From Symbiodinium natans (taxonomy: Eukaryota; Sar; Dinophyceae; Suessiales; Symbiodiniaceae): a stretch of 64,000 nucleotides of DNA. The notes under the pieces were generated by a model that was not told the origin of the DNA, searched no databases, and worked only from the letters and a program-made list of their open reading frames with translations. Positions 1-11,023 of this stretch are shown here, one piece after another (position 1 is the first letter of the stretch; every line of letters begins with the position of its first letter). Made by a program: the position numbers and the translations under genes. Location: NCBI GenBank assembly GCA_905221605.1, contig CAJNDS010000768.1, forward strand, positions 821,293 through 885,292, written 5' to 3'.

Positions 1-155
1 CTTAGGGTTTAGGGTTCAGGGTTCAGGGCTAAAAGAACGGTAATTATACTTTCATGGGAGGGTTTAGGGTTTAGGGTTATGAGAACGGGAATTATGCTTC
101 TAAACCCACTGAGGGTACGTATAACCCCTACCCAGAACTACCCATTAACCTCCAG
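1..155. repeat. Degenerate telomere-like repeats around a partial family-A inverted-repeat element
   Basis: Short TTTAGGG/TTCAGGG runs (about 3-40 and 61-80) interrupt two similar stretches, AGAACGGTAATTATAC and AGAACGGGAATTATGC. The right end, AACTACCCATTAACCTCCA at 136-154, matches the terminal repeat of family A, seen intact at 36763-36873, 38424-38550 and 53838-53929. The copy looks broken, with telomeric heptamers inside it. Confidence 0.5.
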
Positions 156-231
156 GTCTACCCGATTAAGTTTGGGGTCTTCGGTTTGGGGCTGAGGGCT
201 TGGCGTACAAGCTTTCTATGCCCATTACGTA

Positions 232-269
232 TGACATCACAGTAGCTCAGAACGCCTACTGTGATGTCA
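232..269. repeat. Perfect 14-bp hairpin
   Basis: TGACATCACAGTAG at 232-245 and CTACTGTGATGTCA at 256-269 are exact reverse complements separated by 10 bases. It adjoins a piece of family B at about 270-318 (ATAAGGACCCC, GGTACC, a TATCGGAAATCCCC end). No gene is attached to it. Confidence 0.75.
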
Positions 270-314
270 ATATAATAAGGACCCCAATAAGGTACCCTTA
301 ATATCGGAAATCCC

Positions 315-689
315 CTAAACCCTAAACCCTAAACCCTGAATCCCCATATCCCCCACATGTTTCACGCCCTGGGGCAGGATTCCTCCAGATTGGGACCATG
401 CCCAGGCTTCAGCAATGCACAAAACAGGATGCCGTCGAAGCTGCTGGCTTCGAAAGATTTCTTGGGCTTCTGCCCAACCGTGATCACCAGCCCTCGACAA
501 AAAAACAAAGGAGACGGGCCCAAAACCTTTTAAACGAAACATGCCAAAATTGCGAAACGGTCCTGAACCCCACAAGAGCATTTCAGGGAGCTCATCGGGG
601 TTCGCATCCGGAGGCGTCGACACATCCCAGCCCCCTGCACGGCTGGACAGCAGTAGAGCGCTGGCGAACTGGGAGCTGTCCTGCCGCAT
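315..689 (-). CDS. Possible coding exon(s), unknown product
   Basis: A 124-aa open frame begins at an ATG (689) and has ordinary mixed amino-acid composition in its first ~110 residues (MRQDSSQFASALLLSS start). The last ~10 residues are translated telomere repeat. A donor-like GTTCAGG follows the codons for ELPEMLLWG, so the real exon may stop near 565. No family is recognised. A weaker open frame lies on the other strand at 398-748. Confidence 0.3.
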   Translation of the reverse strand: MRQDSSQFASALLLSSRAGGWDVSTPPDANPDELPEMLLWGSGPFRNFGMFRLKGFGPVSFVFLSRAGDHGWAEAQEIFRSQQLRRHPVLCIAEAWAWSQSGGILPQGVKHVGDMGIQGLGFRV

Positions 690-1325
690 GCAGATCTGAA
701 GTTCTCACATTCACAAGATCAGATGTCAAACTTCCACGAAGACACTGAAGATCAAGACTTAGAAAGTGACTGGACGTTTGGGGCTCACGGTGTGCTGGAG
801 GGTCACACATTTGCACTTAACGTGGCCGCGTGTGCGAGCACACATCCTCTGCACCTTTTGGCCCGTTTTTGACGGACGCAAACATGGCCCTGACAAAGAT
901 GCGACAGGCATTGGGTTCGCCTGGCTTCGCTTACACCTAAGCCTGACCCACACTCATACTAGCCGAACAGCTGGGAATGAGCCGGGAATGAGGCTCATGC
1001 CATGGCTCGATGCTTGTCTCCATGCCATGGCATCCCGCAGGCCAGATTGAGGGAAAGTTTAGGATTTCAGGTTGGGGGTTGCACACTTCTTCTCCTCCTG
1101 GCATCCATCTCGGCCCAAGGCCCCTCAAATGCCCGTTTGAACCTGCTTCGTGGCAGGACCTGAACCCCCCTCGTTTTACAAAATCCGGGTTTGACCTCCC
1201 CAACCCCATGGTCCTCCACGCTGACGGTGACAGCGCCTGGCCTCCAGAATGATCCAGAATGAGCAGCCCCAGGAGGGGGTAGGGTTTTGGTCGCCCCACC
1301 CAGCAGGCTGGGGTTCTAGGATTTT

Positions 1326-1607
1326 GTGTTTTTGGTCTCCTGCCGGTTGTGTTGGGGTTTCCACCTACAACCACGTGCACATAGGCGCCCGACCGAACAT
1401 GCGGGTGTGTGCTCTTTGAGGGCCGGTTTTGCCGCCGCGCGGCTTGGCGCCCTGGCCGTGGAAGACGGCCGGCAGCTTATCATTGGGAGTGTCCTCATCT
1501 TGGACGCATCCAAAACCGGGGGTTCAGTGGTCAAGCTGGCTTCGGAACTTGAAATGAAGACTCTAAAATGGATGTTTGGGAATGGTTTGGGGGCTTGGGA
1601 TGTCTGA
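1326..1607 (+). CDS. Possible coding exon, unknown product
   Basis: The C-terminal two thirds (about 1416-1607) reads like ordinary soluble protein, with alternating hydrophobic and charged residues around GRQLIIGSVLILDASK and LASELEMKTLKW. The start given is only the edge of the open frame. A longer minus-strand frame (1316-1723) is open over the same DNA, so strand choice rests on composition. No family recognised. Confidence 0.35.
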   Translation: MFLVSCRLCWGFHLQPRAHRRPTEHAGVCSLRAGFAAARLGALAVEDGRQLIIGSVLILDASKTGGSVVKLASELEMKTLKWMFGNGLGAWDV

Positions 1608-1714
1608 AATGAGCGTCGCAAGCACTGGGACGGAAGAAAGAGCTCAAGACAGTTGCGATCCCTCCTCACATGCAAACCTCCCTCCCATGAAAAAACCACA
1701 CTGGAGCATACGTT

Positions 1715-1817
1715 AAATTCCAAAAAGTTGGAACATCCTTATCCCGATGCCCCAAAGTATACAAAAGGAGTCCCAGCTCTAATCATCCTTAAACCATGTT
1801 CCAACTTTCTGGAGTTT
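1715..1817. repeat. Short terminal-inverted-repeat element
   Basis: AAATTCCAAAAAGTTGGAAC begins at 1715 and its near reverse complement, ending GTTCCAACTTTCTGGAGTTT, closes the element at 1817 (20 of 22 terminal bases pair). The ~103-bp length is MITE-like and it has no coding capacity. 1818-2530 holds a poly-G run (1841-1854) and overlapping ORFs on both strands that I cannot resolve. Confidence 0.6.
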
Positions 1818-2532
1818 ATTGTGTGCTCTTCAATGCTGGGAGGGGGGGGGGGGGTCCGGTTGATCATGGCTGGAGCGTAAGGCGTTGTGGCTTCGGACTC
1901 TTCAAAGCCAGACATCCTCCTCTTCCCTCTTCCTTGCGGCAAGAGGCGATTTGGTAGCCCAACGAGCGCAGCGCCCGGATGAGCTCCTGCCAACGCACGA
2001 AGCCGTGCAACCCCTGAACACAAAACACAAAACATTGGGGCAACATCCGGGTTCGGGGTTAGAGAGTCCTTGCACACATGTGGAGACCACCCGAACCCCT
2101 GTGTTTAAAGATTTTGCCTGTGCTGGAAACAGGACTTGCTGACTGCCGATTCATACATGTTTTTTGGGTTGGGTTCCTGACCGCGTGGCGTTCACTGGCA
2201 GGCAAAGTTCTCGAACCAGAGTACTTCAAGCCAACATGACAATCATGCTTTGACACACACATCCCTTGTATTCTGCACAAACAAAAATAGACTCCCATGA
2301 GACGGATCTGACTCAGCATGGGATTTCTTCAGGCCACGGCCCACGTGACCCGACAGCCTCAAGGCCCAAACCCGACACCAAAACCCTATGCCGAACACCA
2401 CACAGCCGTCTTTTTTTGCAAAATAGAAAGACCCTGCGCGCAACACCATGATAAGGATGTAGACCCATAAGGTAGTTAATGCTTCGTCAGGATGTTGGAC
2501 CACACCGCTGGTAAGTACTTTCGGGCCAAACT

Positions 2533-3070
2533 TTATGCGCACAGAGCCGCAGAGGTGTCACGAAACATGCACAAGCACCCAGAGCCGGCACCAAAGCACC
2601 CAAACATCAGAACGCGCGGAAAGATCCTGTTTAGAGCCGCCGTCACCCCCAAGTTCTCGGTGATCTGAATTCCGCCTCCCCCCCCCTCCCCGGGCATTCT
2701 TCGTCCCCACGGCCCTACATCGGAACTCCCTGCTTGGGCCCTCCTTCTGTGGGCGCTCGTGCATGCGCGGAACGCCGCTGAGGCGGTAGACGCCATTGCC
2801 GAGGCAGACCATAGCCTTTGCACATGAGAGTCCTACAGCGTGAGGCCCTGATAACGTTGCGCTCCCAATTGACATCCCGAAAAGGAAAGTTGGAATCCTA
2901 GGGCCTAGTAACTGGTGGGCTTTGGGTTCCCTAGGTTTGGCTGGGGCCTTTGTTGGACAGGCAAGGGCTGAGGGTTGAGGGTATGGGGGGTCCCAGGTTT
3001 GTTTTGCCAGCTTCTTAGGGGAGGGGGGTTCAAGGGGGCTATGTAACCCAAGGTCCCTAATGCTCCCCAC
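2533..3070 (-). CDS. Ambiguous coding region, unknown product
   Basis: Two overlapping minus-strand frames are open: 170 aa from 3070 and 96 aa from 2823. The second contains a plausible segment ending near IQITENLGVTAALNRIFP. Neither has a recognisable domain and the 5' part is Pro-rich. At most one exon may be real. 3080-3430 has only scattered CCCTAAA units and no convincing gene. Confidence 0.2.
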
Positions 3071-3436
3071 TACTCCCTAAAGGCTCCCTAAGCTTCCCTA
3101 CGAGTTGCAAGCACAGCTCTGAACCGCCCCGGGCGCAAGCGCAACGGACTCGTCATGCAAGTCCCACTGGCTCTCCAGCTGAGTTTTGGCTGCAGGCTAA
3201 CCCCAAACCCTAAACCACAACTCTAAACCCCTAACCCCACACCCTAGATGTTGGGGTGGGTTGGGGATGAAATAGAGCATATCCTGGCTGCTCGACCTCA
3301 CAGGCCTGTGATCATCGGCATCAGGAGAACGAAAACCAACTGACCCAATCCAAGGAAAGGTGCCGAGAGGAAGCGCGCAGCCGTGCCCGCGTTGGCAACG
3401 AAGAGCTCCAGGGGCTCCTCGCGGACTTACTGTAGA

Positions 3437-3606
3437 GGGTTTAGGGTTTAGGGTTTAGGGTTTAGGGTTTAGGGTTTAGGGTTTAGGGTTTAGGGTTTAG
3501 GGTTTAGGGTTTAGGGTTTAGGGTTTAGGGTTAGGGTTTAGGGTTTAGGATTTAGGGCTTAGGGCTTAGGGTTTAGGGTTTAGGGTTTAGGGTTTAGGGT
3601 TTAGGG
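3437..3606 (+). repeat. Interstitial telomere-like array (TTTAGGG)
   Basis: About 24 heptamers, mostly perfect, with one TTAGGG and a few GCTTAGG/ATTTAGG variants at 3526-3570. The G-rich strand is on plus. 3610-4340 holds one weak plus-strand ORF (3911-4114) and short CCCTAAA runs at 4113 and 4205-4235. Confidence 0.95.
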
Positions 3607-4361
3607 TTCAGTGGTTGGAGCTTGAGGAGGGTTTTGACTCTCACTGCAGACGCAGGCGAGGCTCCGGTAGGTTCGCAACGAGGGTTTAGGGGTTAGAGGG
3701 GATTGGTTGGAGCTTGCAGCAGAACTCTCTCAAGCGGTTGTAAAGTTTAAGGTCAGAAGAGGCGGGGCCCGGTCGAGGGATGTCGAGAGTGTTCCAGGGC
3801 TCAGGCGTTCCAACACGCCTTTAGGCGTTGGGGTTGTGGTTTAGAAGTGAAAGAGCGATGAGGCATGAAAGCGATGAAACTGTTGCTGATGTTGCTGAGC
3901 CACTTCCGCAGTGCCGCCCTTGGGCAGCTGGCCATTGCAGCCTCTTCCGAGGGCAATCCGCACTTCTAACCTACTAGGGTTGCCCACGACGAAAGGACTT
4001 TCTAAGGATGGCACTCACCGGAAGCCCCCGCTTCTGCACCCAAAGTACTCGTTTGCTTTTTGCCCCACAAGCCTGAGATTCCTGGTGTACATTTTCAACC
4101 TTCAACGTCCCTGAACCCTAAACCCTACAACCAAAGCCCCTTTCTGCCATTGAAGGCAAGCCAGACTCCCATGCAACACCGAGGGCTATGGCTATGGAGT
4201 AACCGCCCCGGACCCCTAAACCCTAAACCCTAAACCCGCGAGAAGACACCAGGGCCTTGGAGGGTGATGATGCGATTGGCCTCGAGCACCGGGTCCGGAG
4301 CCACCTACGCAGCAAACCCCGGAGCGTTTCGGGCTTAGGGTTCTTTTTTGCCACCCAACAA

Positions 4362-4482
4362 GCTTAGGGTTTAGGGTTTAGGGTTTAGGGTTTAGGGTTT
4401 AGGGTTTAGGGTTTAGGGTTTAGGGTTTAGGGTTTAGGGTTTAGGGTTTAGGGTTTAGGGTTTAGGGTTTAGGGTTTAGGGT
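4362..4482 (+). repeat. Interstitial telomere-like array (TTTAGGG)
   Basis: About 17 perfect heptamers. The left side abuts TTTTTTGCCACCCAAC, the start of dispersed family E. The right side abuts repeat G1. Confidence 0.95.
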
Positions 4483-4580
4483 GACCTCTACAGTTAAGGG
4501 GTATAAGCAGGGACCCCTAGAAGGGACCCTTAATCTTATTCTTGGGGCCATATCTGTCTTATATAGGACTGAATTATCAT
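4483..4580 (+). repeat. Repeat G, copy 1 (array-flanking)
   Basis: About 100 bp starting GTGACCTCTACAGTTAAGGG. It recurs at 14461-14560 with only four substitutions, and both copies directly follow a TTTAGGG array. No coding potential. Confidence 0.85.
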
Positions 4581-4654
4581 AACCTTCAGACTTTGGCTTT
4601 CGGTGGTCTGGCGAGTGAAGAGTTTGGAAAATCCTCGAGAAAGGCCATAACCTG

Positions 4655-4753
4655 TGACGTTCCCCCTTCGACTAACAGTCCTTCATAGGGCTTATAGTAT
4701 CCCCTAGTATAATCCCCACTAAGGACTGTCAGCATAAGGGGGAACATCCCAAG
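4655..4753. mobile_element. Family D inverted-repeat element, copy 1
   Basis: The left end has GACGTTCCCCCTT then AACAGTCCTTCAT; the right end has AAGGACTGTCAGCATAAGGG then GGAACATCCCAAG. The ends are mutual reverse complements with small differences. Copy 2 is at 27009-27103. The right end finishes in CCCAAG, a usable 3' splice site, and is followed by a short coding-like stretch before the next telomere array. Confidence 0.7.
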
Positions 4754-4827
4754 ACATATCATGGGCTGGGCTTTGCTTTCGTGTGGCCCATTTCACCGGC
4801 CTCCAGCTGGATGCCCAAGCCTCGGCT

Positions 4828-5025
4828 GTTTAGGGTTTAGGGTTTAGGGTTTAGAGTTTAGGGTTTGGGGTTTAAGGTTCAGGGTTCAGGGTTCAGGGTT
4901 CAGGGTTCAGGGTTTAGGGTTTAGGGTTAGGGGGAACCCCGAAGGAAACTGGTGCTCACGAACCCCCCGAGCCCTCACCCTCCAATTGACCCTAAACCCT
5001 AAACCCTAAACCCTAAACCCTAAAC
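4828..5025. repeat. Telomere-like arrays in opposite orientation
   Basis: TTTAGGG/TTCAGGG/TTTGGGG units run at 4828-4930, with a local block of TTCAGGG at about 4876-4910. CCCTAAA units follow at 4988-5025. The two face each other across ~55 bp of unrelated sequence. Confidence 0.9.
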
Positions 5026-5125
5026 CTGAATCCCTGAGCCCCCCTCACCGCTGTCGGGCGTCGCTGCATGCAGTCCACCATCGCTTCGGTGTCCTCGCTC
5101 CACAAGGCTCCTTCCATAGGCACAA

Positions 5126-5231
5126 GGGGGGGGTTTCCGACAAGAGGGGGGTACCTTCTTGGGGTCCTTATTCTGAGGGGATCCTACTGCTTTGGGATCT
5201 ATATTGGGGTCCCCTCTTTGCGTAAACCCCC
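5126..5231. mobile_element. Family B inverted-repeat element, copy 1
   Basis: A left end of poly-G plus GGGTTTCCGACAA and a right end TTGCGTAAACCCCC form a terminal inverted repeat around a GC-rich core with GGTACC, GGGTCC and GGATCC boxes. Related copies lie near 268-318, 7068-7165, 26045-26135, 40133-40185, 57872-57949 and 63690-63761. On the minus strand it sits inside a predicted intron that starts at 5315. Confidence 0.7.
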
Positions 5232-5315
5232 AAGGTACACTCGCATCTATACAGGCTGGACGCGACACTGTGCCATCTTCGACCCGCCTAGTGGAATACA
5301 AAAAGCAAAGTATAC

Positions 5316-5535
5316 CTTGCCGACGAGCGGGCGCATTTGTTGCCATGACCCGTCCGCATGCACTCTGCTTCAGCACTTTGAAATGAAAGGGTGTTGGTCG
5401 ACCCGGCTCTCCTTTGAGAACCACCTTGCCTTTCCCCAGCGCTGCCAGCACAATGGCCTTACTGACAATAATCGCATGCAGCTGTAGGCTCCGCAGGACC
5501 GTAAGGCGTTGCACACAGCCAGTTGGGCCGTTCAA
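5316..5535 (-). CDS. Probable internal exon, unknown product
   Basis: A minus-strand frame reads through IVLAALGKGKVVLKGEPGR and FHFKVLKQSACGRVMATN and ends at CAAG|GTATAC, an excellent 5' splice site with intron start at 5315. The upstream limit is uncertain; there is no ATG at the edge of the frame. The candidate intron would contain the family B element and could end at ATGGAAG (about 5111). No domain recognised. Confidence 0.45.
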
Positions 5536-5721
5536 ATCATGCTCAACAGATCGGCCAACCCCACCGCCGTTGTAAGGATGTTCGGTTTATGTCAAGAGTT
5601 TTGGATCGAGACGCATGAACTCCGAGCAGGGTCCAAGTTTACAAGGATTCGGAAGCGTTGTCGACATCTAGCAGGGGGAGGACCAGCCGTGCCAAGTGCC
5701 AACCAGCAGCGCGGTTGGTGA
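5509..5721 (+). CDS. Weak plus-strand ORF
   Basis: A 70-aa frame of fairly normal composition (FGLCQEFWIETHELRAGS), overlapping the edge of the minus-strand exon. No recognised family. 5722-5940 shows nothing clear. Confidence 0.2.
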   Translation: MHTASWAVQIMLNRSANPTAVVRMFGLCQEFWIETHELRAGSKFTRIRKRCRHLAGGGPAVPSANQQRGW

Positions 5722-5940
5722 TGCCTCACGAAAAGGGCAGCAGGTTCTCAAATCCTACCTACAGCTGCTGGTTGCTCAGGCCCGCGATTCCCTCAAGGTG
5801 ACCTACCGGCATACTACGTGCCCACCGCGTTGCAAAGAGGCAGGTGGTGCAAGTACCTGACTTTGAGCTTGCACTGTAAACGCAGAGCCAAGCTGCTCTT
5901 GGAGCCAGGGACCATGATCTCCGCCTGCTGAAGCAAAGGT

Positions 5941-6611
5941 GCTTAAGGCTTAGGGCTTAGGGTTTAGGGTCTAGGGTTAAGGGTTTAGGGTTTAGGGTTT
6001 AGGGTTTAGGGTTTTGTTGCTCCTTGAAATTGCTTCAACCAACCACACTACCAGCCAGCTCGAAATATGTGCACACGAATGCGCATCTAAATCATACTCT
6101 TGCATGCAAGGACGCCACACAATAAAGCCGGATGTGTACCCTCTCCAGCGCCTACTGCATGACGAGAAAGGTGGGAATTTCCTTCTTCAGCCACATGCAA
6201 AGCCGAAATTCCCTCCGGATCCCCACTGACCCTAAACCCCAACCCCTAAACCCTAAACCCTAAACCCTAAACCCTTGTAGCCACGGCCCACCTTGGACGT
6301 CGCGAAGCTCTCCAGCTGCTCCCGGGAGAGCGGGACGATCCTGAAGATGCCAGCTTGGTTTAGGGTTTAGGGTTTAGAGTTTAGGGTTTAGGGTTTAGGG
6401 TTTAGGGTTTAAGGTTTAGGGTTTAGGGTTTAGGGTTTAGGGTTTAGGGTTTAGGGTTATTACTTCCTTTCACATAACTTTGAGGAGCCAAGTGGCTCGA
6501 TGAGCTCCGGAAGAGGCATGGCGCCACCGCTCCCGACGCCAAGGGCGTCAGAGTCTCCACCAAAACTATGCCCCCTAAACCCTAAACCCTAAACCCTAAA
6601 CCCTAAACCCT
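5941..6611. repeat. Cluster of four telomere-like arrays
   Basis: TTTAGGG at 5941-6013, CCCTAAA at 6231-6272, TTTAGGG at 6358-6456 and CCCTAAA at 6570-6611. Orientation alternates. A 71-aa plus ORF (6014-6229) between the first two has no recognisable feature. 6612-7060 contains no convincing gene. Confidence 0.9.
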
Positions 6612-7067
6612 TTGGTAGGGTCCCTCAAGTTCGTGCACCTGTGTCTGCGCAGTTGGTTCGCACTCTGAAAAACTCCAAGGGCAGCAGTCGCCTCAGGTTT
6701 CTTGAGTCTTTTGGCTGTGTGTGGTGCCTTTGAAGCTGAAGAACTATGAGTCGAAGGGTCTGCTCATGTCAGGCGTCGTATATGAGCCATATGCTCTGAG
6801 AAGAACGATGTCAAGTCCCTGAGAAAATCTCCGCCTACGACACAGCCTGGCATCCGCCATGACCCCCAACCTGAGTCCTGCGCCCTCAGGCTAAAGCCCT
6901 GACATGTGGCGCTACAGCAACTGCTGACTGAGAGCTACAGGCCACTCAGCATATTCAAGCAAGCCACCGGCGCCTTAAGTCCAATCTGGGTCCAAGGCCA
7001 TGCTCAGGCTGGCCTCCAATGGCCGCCTCCATACTCCCCCACCCGATCATCAGGGAGGTTTAGGGTT

Positions 7068-7165
7068 AGGGTTTCCGAGAATAGGGGTACCCTTGTTGGG
7101 GGTCCCTTTAAGGGGGCTTGGACTCAATTCTACCTGGGGGAGAAGGGGGTTGGGATATACCCCTT
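7068..7165. mobile_element. Family B element, copy 2 (decayed)
   Basis: AGGGTTTCCGAGAATAGGGG then TACCCTTGTTGGGGGTCCCT matches the left arm of copy 1. The right arm is poorly preserved (TATACCCCTTGG). It is joined on the left to a TTTAGGG unit. Confidence 0.45.
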
Positions 7166-7346
7166 GGTTAGGGTTGGGGAAGCCAGTGCCCGTATGAAGG
7201 CGTGCCTCCGAACCCTTTTTTACCCCGTGCCGGAGACACCCTAGACGACGATGTCCGCCCCCCCTCCCCCAAAGCCCTGCAAGTCCTCGAAGCATCGAGG
7301 CCAAGCAAGACCCCGACATCCTTGCATAGATTAAGTAAAACCATTG

Positions 7347-7535
7347 TCAGCAGTTATCGAAACTTGTAAGGCGAATTAACATGCAGAGAACAACGTGCGA
7401 CCGCCAAGCGGCCAGTTTTCTGGGTTGCTCCGCGGATCCCCCCCGAAATTCCCTTCTTTTTGAGGCCGGACGGACTCTCAACATCCTGAAGGTCTTCTGA
7501 CCCTCTTGACCCGCAACCCGCAGTTTTGCCCCCAA
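7347..7535 (-). CDS. Weak exon candidate
   Basis: A 62-aa minus frame rich in Arg/Lys, not recognised. The plus strand at 7617-7682 is a GGGGTAGGGG-rich tract. Confidence 0.2.
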   Translation of the reverse strand: MGAKLRVAGQEGQKTFRMLRVRPASKRREFRGGSAEQPRKLAAWRSHVVLCMLIRLTSFDNC

Positions 7536-7616
7536 GCCCTCAAAACCCTCCGAGGCGCCTCAAGAGCGCCCAGAGTGGCCCGGAGAGGCGTCGGAGAGAC
7601 CCTAGATTTAGTTGGG

Positions 7617-7682
7617 GTCGGGCGGGGGGGTAGGGTAGGGGGGGGTAGGGGAGGGGGGGGTAGGGGAGGGGGGGGTAGGGTA
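7617..7682 (+). repeat. G-rich GGGTAGGGG tract
   Basis: Repeated runs of 3-8 G separated by TA, with strong G-quadruplex potential on the plus strand. It is not exactly telomeric. Confidence 0.8.
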
Positions 7683-7804
7683 ACGTTCTTCAGGTTATGC
7701 GGTTAGTGGGGGGCTTGGGGATTAGAAGCGGCTTTAGGAACAGACTCATGGGGCTTGGGGGCTTGCAGGTATGCTTGCTTCCAGCGGCTTCAAAGACTTT
7801 AGGA

Positions 7805-8089
7805 TTAGGGCCAGCAAAAGCGATTGAGAACTTTCGGGTCTCTTGACAAGGTTTTGTACATGGCTATGTGACCTTTTTGGCTAATGTACGATAATGCTAC
7901 AGCAGCGTGGAGCCAAACTCCAGCCGGGTGGCGGCCCAAAAAGGACAGGTTGCGGCGGGCTGGCTCTCGCCCTGCCTGGCACTCGCGATACTTGAGGTTG
8001 CAGGATTGAAGCTTAGAATCCGTGTCCTGCAACCTGTTTCTGCATATTGCATTTGCTTCTGGGCAACAGTAGAAGCTGAATTCTTTCAA
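7805..8089 (-). CDS. Probable exon, unknown product
   Basis: A 94-aa frame of ordinary composition, with several Cys (FSFYCCPEANAICRNRLQ) and a C-terminal KGHIAMYKTLSRDPKVLNRFCWP before the stop. An AG acceptor just 5' of the FYCC codons is possible. Overlapping frames continue to ~8700 on both strands without a domain I can name. Confidence 0.35.
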   Translation of the reverse strand: MKEFSFYCCPEANAICRNRLQDTDSKLQSCNLKYRECQAGREPARRNLSFLGRHPAGVWLHAAVALSYISQKGHIAMYKTLSRDPKVLNRFCWP

Positions 8090-9084
8090 CCGGTAGGCTT
8101 TCAGAGAGAGGCCAGAGGGGCCACTGTCTTCTGTTCAGGGCTCAGGGATCCTCCTGAAGTGCCTCCGACGGAGGAGCGCTGTCCAAGCCATCCAAGTCCA
8201 CGAATGTCCTTGGTTTCGAGTTCTTCTTGGACGCCGAAACTGCCATCTAAATGTCGAGGTTGTGAGTACGTCAAGCAAAGGAAACGCTGTGAATACAATG
8301 CTCTCCAGTGATGGCAACCTGGAAATCGCGGGTGTCCAAAAGACTGGCCCACCTCGCCACACCGATGCTTATGACACCAGACCCACACGACGCTCCGCAA
8401 ATAGCGGGTATGGGCGTGTCTGCTTTGCGCGGTTCAATGTGCGACAGTCAGAAGAAAGCGAAGCTATCACCACCTCATCTTGCAATGCCCTTTGACGCCG
8501 CTTAGCATTGTCCCATGGACCTCTGGCCCAGATGAAAATGAGCTGCGCTATGGCAACATGTTTATGGTCACCAAAAAACCAACCCCACAACTTGTTCCCA
8601 ACTCCCTTCGCAGGGATCCTAGCAAGCAGCACTTCGTGCTCGATATCGTGCTCCGCTCACAACTTGACAAGCTGCCTTCTGATACCTATGCTCCGTGATA
8701 ACATCGGACAGTTACACAAAAAATGACTCGACCCTGTGTGCTTTGTGGCTTGAGGTGTATGGCCATGGACAAAACCCCGCCACGTCCTGGTGGCTCTAGA
8801 GGTGTTCAACTAGGTGCCCGGTGCCCTCCTCGGCTGTGGTTTGATGAAACAAACACTCCTCCCCTCCTCTCTGGCCTGCAAACAGATGCCGAGTGTCAAA
8901 GTTGACTTCTGCGTCTTGGTCTCGCTTGCAGACCTTCGTGGGTCAGCCACGGGCACATCAGCTCGACCCCAGAACTCCAAACCCCAAAAGCCTGAGCCAG
9001 AAGATGAGCTGTACCGGACCCTGGAGCATGGTAGGCTTGGGTTTAAGGTTCAAGCAGGTTAATGCCAGCTCGCAGGCAGCAGTA

Positions 9085-9815
<731 letters not shown>

Positions 9816-9946
9816 TCATGATGGTGGTGGTGGTTGTAGTCATTTCCAGTGGCAGTAGTCGTGTGTCGTCGTCATGGTCATAGTGGAAGTCGTAATCATA
9901 GCAGTAGTACTAGCAGTATATCGAGACCAAGTGCTATGTGTCTTAC

Positions 9947-10087
9947 CCTGCTCATCAAACGTACCCAATCGCGCTTGTGAGACGGCCACCTGAAGCCCAT
10001 GTCGATCACGAAGACACTGTGTGACCTCAAACGAACGACATCTTCAGTCTTCAGGCGCAGGGCTTTAAAGCATGAAAGGACAAACAT
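9947..10087 (-). CDS. Probable first exon, unknown product
   Basis: It starts at an ATG (10087) and codes for a 47-residue segment (MFVLSCFKALRLKTEDVVRL start, KRDWVRLMSR end). It then hits AGCAGG|GTAAGA, a near-perfect 5' splice site at 9947/9946. Beyond that the frame runs into the microsatellite, which would be intronic. No domain recognised. Confidence 0.45.
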
Positions 10088-10407
10088 ATCAGCTACGTCA
10101 CAGGTTTCTCACGAATTCATACTGCTACTTTACACACAGAGGTCCACACATGCTTAATCCATCCTACGCAAACAACCACGAGGTCTAGCTAGCACCCCAG
10201 GACCGGACATGAAAATTCCCGGGTGAGATGATTGCATCGTGAAAGCCAGGACAAGTAAAGCTTGAAATGATGTGTTCAGTTCTCTACATCAGGACACGAT
10301 CCTTTTGGAACCCTGCAAGCATCTACTATTTTGTTGTAATGGTATCTCGCTCTGTCTACTCATCTGACTATAACTTGTTTATGCTATTATACAATTATAT
10401 TAACATC

Positions 10408-10716
10408 TTAGCAAAAACTCTTATTCCCCAAACAGTCTACTGTTGGGGTTCTAAATTCATTTAAGGATTGCCGACATTCTGAGGACCAGGGTTCCTGGGC
10501 TCCTTGTCTCCCTTTGTCTCCCTTCGTCTCCCTGTGTCTCCAGTCGTCTCCACTGTTTCTTAGACGTGCCTTTGACTGTTTGGGGTCTTCGGTGGTGTAA
10601 TTGTACAATAGCCCAAGAAACCCTGCAGCCAGCTCCTTCGCGAGGTTCGCGTGGCCACGGCATTGGTTCCCTGGTCGAGTCGAGATCATTGCCCGCATGG
10701 TCGGGTTAAAGTACAT
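10408..10716 (-). CDS. Low-confidence ORF over a GTCTCCCTT repeat
   Basis: A 102-aa frame whose middle is translation of a (GTCTCCCTT)-like tandem repeat at 10499-10556. The plus frame 10601-11071 overlaps. No family recognised. 10090-10400 is moderately AT-rich and shows nothing. Confidence 0.2.
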   Translation of the reverse strand: MYFNPTMRAMISTRPGNQCRGHANLAKELAAGFLGLLYNYTTEDPKQSKARLRNSGDDWRHRETKGDKGRQGAQEPWSSECRQSLNEFRTPTVDCLGNKSFC

Positions 10717-11023
10717 AAGTACCAGGCCTAATCAAGTGGGCTCCTACATTGGTAAAGAGGCCCTACATGTCGTGGGTGTCGGGGTTTGCGCACAAAAGCT
10801 TTCGATGGGGTTTACGGGCTCTCATGCCCAGAAAAACGATTCTGTGGCAGCAAGCCCAGCGAAGCAAAGCCAGGTACCTGGCCCCGGGTCTGCGGCCGCT
10901 AGTCGCGCTGCCCTTTTAACGCTCAGGCAGAAGTTTGAAGCCCCAAGCCGAACCCGTAAAGCCACTCATCCGCAACCCCCACAAAACTTCGAAAGTGTTG
11001 CCAAACAATGCAACCTCATATGG

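Noticed and set aside
1-100. Window start as a true chromosome end
   Set aside because: The first bases hold only a few degenerate units, and similar or longer arrays occur throughout, so there is no terminal array.
3437-4482. Direct-repeat arrays as CRISPR
   Set aside because: The heptamers are contiguous with no spacers, and the DNA is eukaryotic.
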